Below are positions 47,801 to 56,800 of a stretch of DNA of 64,000 nucleotides, in pieces. The translations under genes and the position numbers were made by a program. The notes beneath the pieces were generated by a model. The model saw nothing but the letters and a program-made list of their open reading frames with translations. It did not search any database and was not told the DNA's origin. The stretch lies in the NCBI GenBank assembly GCA_028583685.1, contig JAMXIF010000220.1, positions 42,569,824 through 42,633,823 on the forward strand. The letters are read 5' to 3'. Each line of letters opens with the position of its first letter. Positions within the stretch are counted from its first letter, which is position 1. The DNA comes from Petaurus breviceps papuanus. Taxonomy: Eukaryota; Chordata; Mammalia; Diprotodontia; Petauridae.

Positions 47801-50800
47801 TGTGGTCTAACTAGGACAGAGTACTGTGGGATGATCATTCAGGACACATTGTCTCTTTGTAGGCAGCCCAAGATCACTTTAGCTTTTTTGATTGCCAAGT
47901 AACACTGCTGACTCACCCTGAGTTTGCACTCAGTTAAACCTCCCCAATTTTCCTCTACACAATGTCTAGCCATTCTTTTCCATGCAGTTGTAAGGCATTC
48001 TGCCTCTCTAACATCCTTTTCATGAGAAGCAGCTAATGATAAAGAGGGCAGAAAAAGTGATTTTCTGTAAAGGAAAACATTTATTTTAATTGTCAAAGGA
48101 TGTAAGATGTTGCTGCTCTTATGGATGGACATTTGATACCTAGTGTAAATATTATTTTAAAATATGTGTATGAAGAAATACAACTTTCAGATGGGATTCT
48201 GGATAGTTTTGAAAGGCAAATTATCTGTGGTATGGAGTTGAAGATTTGGATCTCTTTGTTAACGATGTGGGGACGTGCCTCACTTGGGTGGGAATATTTT
48301 AATAGCTAGCACTTGTATAACACTTTAAGGTTTGCAAAGCACTTTACTTATGTTGTCTTATTTGGTCCTCACAACATCCCTGGGAGGTAGGTGCTATTAC
48401 TATGCAAGTTTTACAGATGGAGAAACTGAGGCCAAGAGAGGTTAAGTGACTTTCCTGCATACAGCTAGTTCGTGCCTGAGGCAGAATTCAAACCCAGATC
48501 TTCCTAACTCCATAAACATTCTATCCCCTATGCCACCTAGGTACCCCATAATAATAACAACTAATATTTATATGGCACTTTTAGGATTTGCAAAGCCCTA
48601 TTTTTTTTTTGGTACATTATTTCCTCGGTCTTCCAGATAGGAAAACTGAGGCATAGACAGTTTAAGTGACTTGTCAAGGGTCACACAGCTAGTATGTATC
48701 TAAGGCAAGATTTGTACACAGATCATCCTGACTTCACGGTGAACAATCCATCTATTACACCCTGGAGCTTTTATAAAGAGGCAGAGAAAGATAGATCCCT
48801 TGTTTATTACAACTTAGAACTTTTTCTTTTTTGTTAAAGAAACACAGTTTTAAAGGCACCAAAGAGACACATTACCTTGTTGGAGATTTCAGAGCTAAGG
48901 AATGATAGGTACCTCCCTAATTTGCATGTACATACTTTATATCATATTTTGTGACTAAAAAGAATGAAACTAAGAAAATGAGAAGTCATAAATATTTAGA
49001 GCCTGAAGTATGATTTTTATTTTTCAAATTTATTTTATTTTACTTTTTTGCTTTTTGGAGGGCATTTGGGGTTAAGTGACTTGCCCAAGGTCACACGGCT
49101 AGTTTTGTGTTAAGTGTCTGAGGCCGGAGTTGAACTCAGGTCCTCCTGACTCCAGGGCCAGTGATCTATTCACTGCACCACCTAGCCACCCCTGAAGTAT
49201 GATTTTTTAAAAAAAACTATAGATTTGATAAGGAAATTGGGTCAGCTGTGCCTTGTGAAAAGTGATTCACTAATATTTAGGAAGCTTACATCTACATCAT
49301 TGAGCACAGAAGATGAAGGGTAAAAGATATAGCAACAGCAGTAACAAGGGAAGAGGAACCTTAGTTGAAGGAGGTGGGGGGGGGGGGTGGAGTGGGTTTG
49401 GTTCTGAAAAGCTACACAGTTGGAACTAAGGTACCTGGAAGAAGGCAGCTGAGTGGTTTCAACTGAATTATTCCCAATTGGTCAGAGAGCACCAATTTCA
49501 TTGGCTAAGAATCCCAGTCCCGTTAATGACCTCCTTCACCACCTAGAATTGGAGCAAAATAAAGCTTTTGTAGGGGCTTGTTGCTCTCTGCTGCCCCCTC
49601 TAGCTTGAGGAGAAGAAGCAGAGAGGACTTTGCAGCTGTGGAATCCTGGTGAGCTGGCTTAGAGAGAAGGCAACTACATTGCTGTAAGGGCCATTTTGTT
49701 TGGACAGCACCACATCTGGGTGAGTGAATAACTTCTTGGGCTGGCTTGGATAGACCAGAAATAAATAGTTTGATGAGATTGGTAATTGTCTTGCTTAAAG
49801 AAAACTATTTACATTAAGAGCTAACACTTTTTAAGTGCCCTTTTAAGGGTAATAGTTAATTTGAATGAATTTGTAAAGATTATGTCTTAGTAGAGAAAAC
49901 AGGATTTTCCTAACTGAAGAAGGGTGAGGGTCAGGTGTGATAGAGATATTCCTGAGTGGCATTGAAGACTGCAGACTAGAGTTGTGAGTTACTACCCCAA
50001 ACCTCTGAGTTTTCCTTCCTCATGTGTTTCCCTGTCACATTTCTATAAATGTATACCTACTCTTTTACCATAGCTATTGAGTATATGTATATTTATAATT
50101 TATTTTGATTATTTGGCCATTTTTTTAGTTGTGTCCCAACTCTCCATGACCGCATTTAAGGTTTTCTTGGTAAAGATACTTGGGTGGCTTGCCACTTCCT
50201 TCTCCATTGCATTTTACAGATGAGAAAACCGAGGCAAACAGGGTCAAGTGACTTGCCCAAGGTCACACAGCTAGGAAGTGTCTGTGGTCAGATTGGAACT
50301 CAGAAAGATGAATCTTTCTTGCTCTAGGCCTGGCCCTCTATCCACAGCACCACCTTGATAGATTTTATATATGTATGTATATATGTATATATACATATAT
50401 ATACACACACACATGCACACATATATATTGTGTATATATAAATTTATGCCTTTGACTTACTATATTAGCATCTATAGTATGATTTCTTTTGCTTTATTTT
50501 TAAGAAAATGGCTATGTTTATGTTCTAAAGATGACAATATCATGTGTCTGATTGTATGAGTTTTACACACTGTGCGGATGCGTTGAATAGTGAGTGACTG
50601 TCTAGATAAAAACCACGTTGTATGGGAGCTCAAGGGGTGAGTAGAAGGGTATTTGTCTTCAATGTTGTTGTTATTCATCCTTCATTCTTGAAGAGGACCC
50701 ATGGGGTGATGTCTCTACTTGAAAGTGAATTGGATTTAAGTGAGGCAGAGCTGCACGAAGTCATCATCCCCACTCCAGCTTCTCCTTAACAGGATTACTG

Positions 50801-53800
50801 TAGAACCCTGAGAAAGTCTGAATGTAACCATGTGGTAGAGGTCTGTCTCTAAGAATTTAGGTCTGCTAGTGTGACAGCAGATCAGAGGATCAAGCAGAAC
50901 CCACACAGAATTAGGGATATTACACACATCTAGGCAAAAGGTGGAAGGTCCCAAGTGTGACATCATGTGGTGTTTATACCTTACTTTGTGACTAGATCCT
51001 ACTCTAACAAGTTCAATTACATTATAGGGGTGTTAGATGAGAACACACATTGGTGTTATGCTATATTTGTAGATTTGATTCTTTGAACACAAGTATAAGA
51101 TTTAAACTCATTCTTTTTATATGATTCAAATTAGATTCATCCCATTATTTTCCATTATATATTTAGCAAGGGTCTTTTTGGATCCTGATTCTATCATCTG
51201 GCATCTTAGCTATTCCTTCAAATTTGATGTTATCTATAAATTTGATAAATATAGCATTCAAGTCATTGATGATGACTCCAGAACCCTATGGGTGAACAGG
51301 GCCTCCTGCCAACATGGCTCTTCCTTTTCTTCCAGGAACTCTTCTAGGATTCAGCCTTTCCTTTTCCTGGGCCACATGATAAAGATATGTACACATTTAC
51401 TCTTCCACTGTGACAATATACTTTTCTACTTAGTTTCCCTTTTTCCCAGGCCTAGGGCAGAAGAAGATTTAGATGGACAACTTCTTCCCTTTCCCTTCTG
51501 TCCCTCAAGCAAGCCCACAGTCTTCCTGAGCAAAGATCTGTGAGTTGTTTTTTTTTAAATGACAACTTAAATATAATAGCTTTCCTCTGCAACCCTCTGT
51601 ATTTTATTTTATATATTTAAAACATTATTCAGAGAAGGGGTCCAAAGGCTTCACCAGAATGCCAAAGGGGGCCATGACGCAGAAAGATTTAAGAACATCT
51701 GCTCTTGAGACTTTCAAAGGGTCTCTGCAGCTAGAAACTACAAAAGCACAGGACAAAAATGGCAAACCATGGGGAAATTACAAACTTATAGGAAAGGCAC
51801 ATACAGTAAAACAATGGGCTAAAAGAGGCTGAAAGTCATCCTCTGCTACCTGGCGCGTTCTTTGTGTTCTTCCAAGCCTAAGCTCCAGCAGGTTTTTACC
51901 AAGCCAGGATGGCCAAGTGGCAAGTTATACTGTTGTCTGAGGGTTAACCCAGATGGATGTGGAGAAGCTCCTCACCATGGGGTTGGCTGCAGGGGATGGA
52001 TTTTATTTCACCGCTTTGACTCATTTAACACATTTCTTAAGGCTTAGCAGGGTTGTGATCTCCATCAAGAGATGAATGAAATCATTGACCCTTGAAGTGT
52101 TAAAATAGGCATATCAATACTTAATCCAGTTCTTTATTGGAATATAAATGGAACTTGATCTGGATCTTTCTTAGCCCCCTCCATAGATTCACCTCCAACC
52201 CAGAATCACCCCCCCACAACTCTTTTCTTCCTTTATTTCCAGGAGTGGCACTCATCCTCCTATCTCCTCTCTCTGGATGGTGGTGTAGGATTATGGGGTA
52301 AATAACTTGCCCAAACGACCCAGCAAAGTTCATTTACATCTCAGAGAAACATCCAGATAATTGCCTAAATCTTCCTGCTTCTCACATAAGGAGATCATTC
52401 TAAGTCATTCCACTGATAGTTGGAATGGGATCATCCCTGCTGTCATTAAGTGTGCATCTGAAATATTCAATGGGTGATGCAGCAGTTCTTTGATATGCAG
52501 AATGCCTATGCATGTTTCCTGTCCATAAAGAGAAGGAAGTCTACAACATTTTGGAGATCTTTCTATATCTCCTTGTTTTCAGGTCGTGATTAAGGCTATC
52601 TTTTCTAGAGAGTCTTTTCTTAGCCTCCTCAGCTGCAAATCATCTATATCATTCTTCTAATCTCCCACACCAACTTGTAACTGCTGTTGCACTTGTATAT
52701 TCTACTTTATGTTATAGGCAAGAGTGTGCTAGAACCAGCTCCAACCAGCTTGTGAGAGCAATTTTCAGTGTGAACATTTTCACCTTGGAAATCAAGGAAC
52801 ACTACAAATTAGGACTAGATTTTTTGTTGTGCTGATTGTTGAGACTTAAGAAAGTAATTGAGAAAATGTTAATAATGCAGGTTAATCTTTAGAGTGTATC
52901 ATATGCACATTTTGTTTTTCAGAGACCCTGTTCTTAAATACTTACCACAACACTGATGGTCATGGGGATTTGTATATATCTCTTCTCCACCAGACTTTCA
53001 GCTCTCCAAGGACCAAGAGAATATCATCATCTTCTTGCTATTCCCCACAGAGGCTAGTATATATGTGATAGGCACTCAAAAAATACTCTTTGCATAAATC
53101 AATGGAAATTCACTGATTGATTAAATATCCAAAAGGCTATTATCAAAGAAATGTGCAATTGAAAGAAAAGGTGGTTTAGTCACATGGTGAGAGAATGGGA
53201 TAACAGACTACCTGTGTGATTCATTGGTGTCCTTGTGATGTCAGAGAATTCAACTCTAGGACAATTGGTGTTTTACTAGGGGTGAACTTATGGTGGAAAG
53301 AGTCACATAGGATGGCTTGGTATGATCTACATCTTTGAGAAGAATACCCAAAGGGTTGACATCAATATTGATTTGGATATATTTTAGTATTTTGATCAAG
53401 CAATATGTGTTTAGACTTGTGCTGAATACCAGAGTAGATGCTCAGTATTTAACCAGTTGATTAATTTGTTCTTCTCTAGTTTTAGCCCAAAATTCACTCT
53501 TGTGACTTAACCTCTCTGTGTCTTGGAGTGTCTGTTTTGATCCAGATGTAACTCTATGATATACAGATAAAAAGCAGTCTTCTTTCTTGTCAAGCAGCAA
53601 GACTCCAAAACCCTGAAAGAATCAGTGCATGTTATCACACTCAATAAGCATACTGTATGTGTGTATTCATGTGGATGAGCATTCCTCTTCAAGAACAGGT
53701 CATTAACCTTGGCTCCCCACATTACTGAGCCCCCAATGATTTCTGTATTAGTTGATGCTTAAATATAGGCAGAGCCATAGCTAGCAATTTTGGTACAAGC

Positions 53801-56800
53801 TTCACACAGTATGTATAGAGCAAGTAACCTGGCAATGCATCCTTAAATCAGCTCCTTGGGACACATTTAGTGGAGAATAGGGTGAGGTCCAGGGACACAA
53901 GGTTCCTGGGGACACTATGAGGCTACTGGGAAAACAAATTATTGGAAAGGGCAGTGATAGTTATGGTTCTCTCTATTGGCATTCAGAACCATTGAATTGA
54001 AGATATCCTTTCACTATACCATAAATCAACATAGAAAGACCGTGATATCTTCCTTTTCCATAGACTGGCTTTCAACTGAAAATTCAACTGAAACTGCTCT
54101 CTCCAAAGCTAATAATGATCTAATCTAATTGCCAAATCTAATGACTTTTTCTTTTGATATCACTCTACAGCTTTAGATTATTTTTGTTATTCAATCGTTG
54201 TCATGTCCAACTCTTTATGACCCTATATGGGGTTTTCTTGGCAAAGATACTGGAGTGGTTTATCATTTCCTTTTCCAATGGATTGGACAAACAGGGGTTA
54301 AGTGACTTGCCTAGAGTTACACAGCTAATAAGTATCTGAGACTGAATTTGAACTCAGGTCATCCTAACTCCAGGTCCAGTGCTTTATTCACTGAGCTATC
54401 TGGTTGCCTCCAGCCTTTGACAGCATCAATCATCTTCTTCTGCTTGAAACTGTCTTCTCTTTGGTTTTGGTGACACTTTTCTCTCCTGATTCTCCGACTG
54501 GTCCAACCACTCCTATGTCTCCTTTGTTGAATCTTCATCTCTATATGCCTACTAACCCTGATTGTCTCCCAGGGTTCTCTCCTGGGCCTCTTCTCTTCTC
54601 CCTCTGTATTTTTCACTTGGTGATCTCATTAACTCAATTACTGTCTCTATGCCAATGATTCTCAGCTTCATATATCCAGCTCTAAACTCTCTCCTTATCT
54701 CCACACTTGCCTCTCTAGTGACTTATTATTGGATAGCTTGAACTAGATATACCATAGACATTTTAAACTCAACAGGTCCAAAACTGAACTCATTATCTTC
54801 CTCCTCTCCACCCCCACCCCCAGTCCTCTCTTCTCCTGAACTTCCCTATCATGGTTCAGTGTACCATTACTTTCAGCCAGGCTCACAACTTAGGTATCAT
54901 CCTTAACTCCTCACACTCTTTTATCCCACATATCCAATCTGTTGCAAAGGGCTGTTGATTTTTCTTTTCTAAAATCTCTCATCTGTGACCCCTTGTCTCT
55001 TCTATCACTTCCACTACCCTGGTCTAAGCCTTCATTGCTTCATGCCTAGACTATGTGCAATATGTCAGTTGGTCTCCCTGCCTCAAGTCTCCCCTACTTC
55101 TAGTCTATCTCCCACTCAGCTCTCAAATTGACCTTCTTAAAGCACATGTCTGACCATGTCACTTCCCTATTCAATCAACTCTAGTGTTGCCTTATCACCA
55201 ATAGGATCAAATATAAACCCCCCTGTTTGGAGTTCAAAGCCCTCCATAGCTCAACACCCCCACTTTTCAGTCTTCTTCCACCTGACTTGCCCCTGTGTGC
55301 TCTTCAATTCGGTGACATTATTTCTTACTCTCATTGTCAAACACGACTTTAGGCATTTTCTTTAGCTGTCCCCCATCCTTGGAATTCTCTCTCTCCTCAT
55401 TTTCACCTTCAGACTTCCATGATTTCCTTCAAGTCCCAACTAAAGCCCAACTTCCTACAAAAATATTTTCCCAACACTTCTTAATTCTAGTGTTTTCTCT
55501 CTCTTGTGTATACTGTATGTATTGGTTATCTGTTCCCTTTCAGCGTATACCCTACATGTCTTGTTTCGACACAGTTTGCATGCTGTCTCCCCCATGAGAC
55601 TCTGAGATCCTTGAGAGCAGGGACTGTCTTTTGCCTTTCTNNNNNNNNNNCAATGAAATTTTATTAAGTACCTACTACGTGCCAAGCACTGTACTAAACA
55701 CTAAGGATACAAAAAGAGGCAAAAAGCAGTCCCTGCCTTCAAGGAGCATACACTCTAATGGGGGAGAAAAGCAAACAACTACATACAAACAATCTATATA
55801 CAGGATAAATAGGAAATAATTAAGAGAAGGGAGGCATTAAAATGAAGAAAGGTTATGAAAGGCTTCCTGAAGAAGATGGGATTTTGGTTGGGACTTAAAG
55901 GAAGCCAGGGAAGCTAGTAGGTGAAGATGAGGAGGGAACATCCAGTCCAACCCAAACCTATTCAAAAATTCTCTCCACAACATACTTGACAATTGGTTAT
56001 CCAGCCTTTGTCTAAGGTTTTTATGTGAGAGGGAGCCCTGTCCCTCTGAAGGCAACCAATTCTACTTTGTATCTTTGTTAGGACATTTTTCTTTATCTCA
56101 AGCCTAAAATTGAATCTTTGCAACTTTTACTCATTGTTCCCAGTTCTACTCTCTGGGATTGATCAAATTGATCAAATACAACATCTCTTCCCCATGGCAG
56201 ACACTTAAAGGAAGCTAGCCTGCTCCTTCTGCCCTCCCCCTACTCAATCTTCTCTACTACAGTCTAAAGATTTCCACTTTCCGATCCTTTTGACAAGGTT
56301 GGATTTCTTAGTCATGTCTGACTCTTTGTGATCCCATTTGGGGCTTTCTTGGCAAAGATACTGGAGTGGCTTGCCATTTTCTTCTCCAGCTTATTTTACA
56401 GATGAGGAAACTGAGGTAAACAGGGTTAAGTGACTTGCCACTCCTTATATGGCAAAAACTCAAGGGCTTTTGACATCCTGGTTGATCTCTTCAGCTTATC
56501 AATGTCTTTCCTCAAATGTGACTTTTGAATTTCTCTTAGGAGCATAGATTTTGTGCCTGGAGGTCTCATCCGGTCCAACGAAGGATAAGACAGGATAAAC
56601 GATCTGTCCAAGGTCACACAGATAGCAAGTGACAGGACCACAATTAGAATTCAGGTCCTCTGCCTGTAAATCCAACACTCTTCCCACCATATTGTGATGC
56701 CTTGCTTAAGAGGTCACAGAGAACTATTTCAGGGCTTCGAAGGTAGAGAAGTTGTGATCAAATTAATCATCAGGAAAATTAATCTGGCAAATGTTTGGAG

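Noticed and set aside
51121-51543. 140-codon ORF, the longest in the window
   Set aside because: It begins inside an antisense CR1 fragment and has no domain or coding signature.
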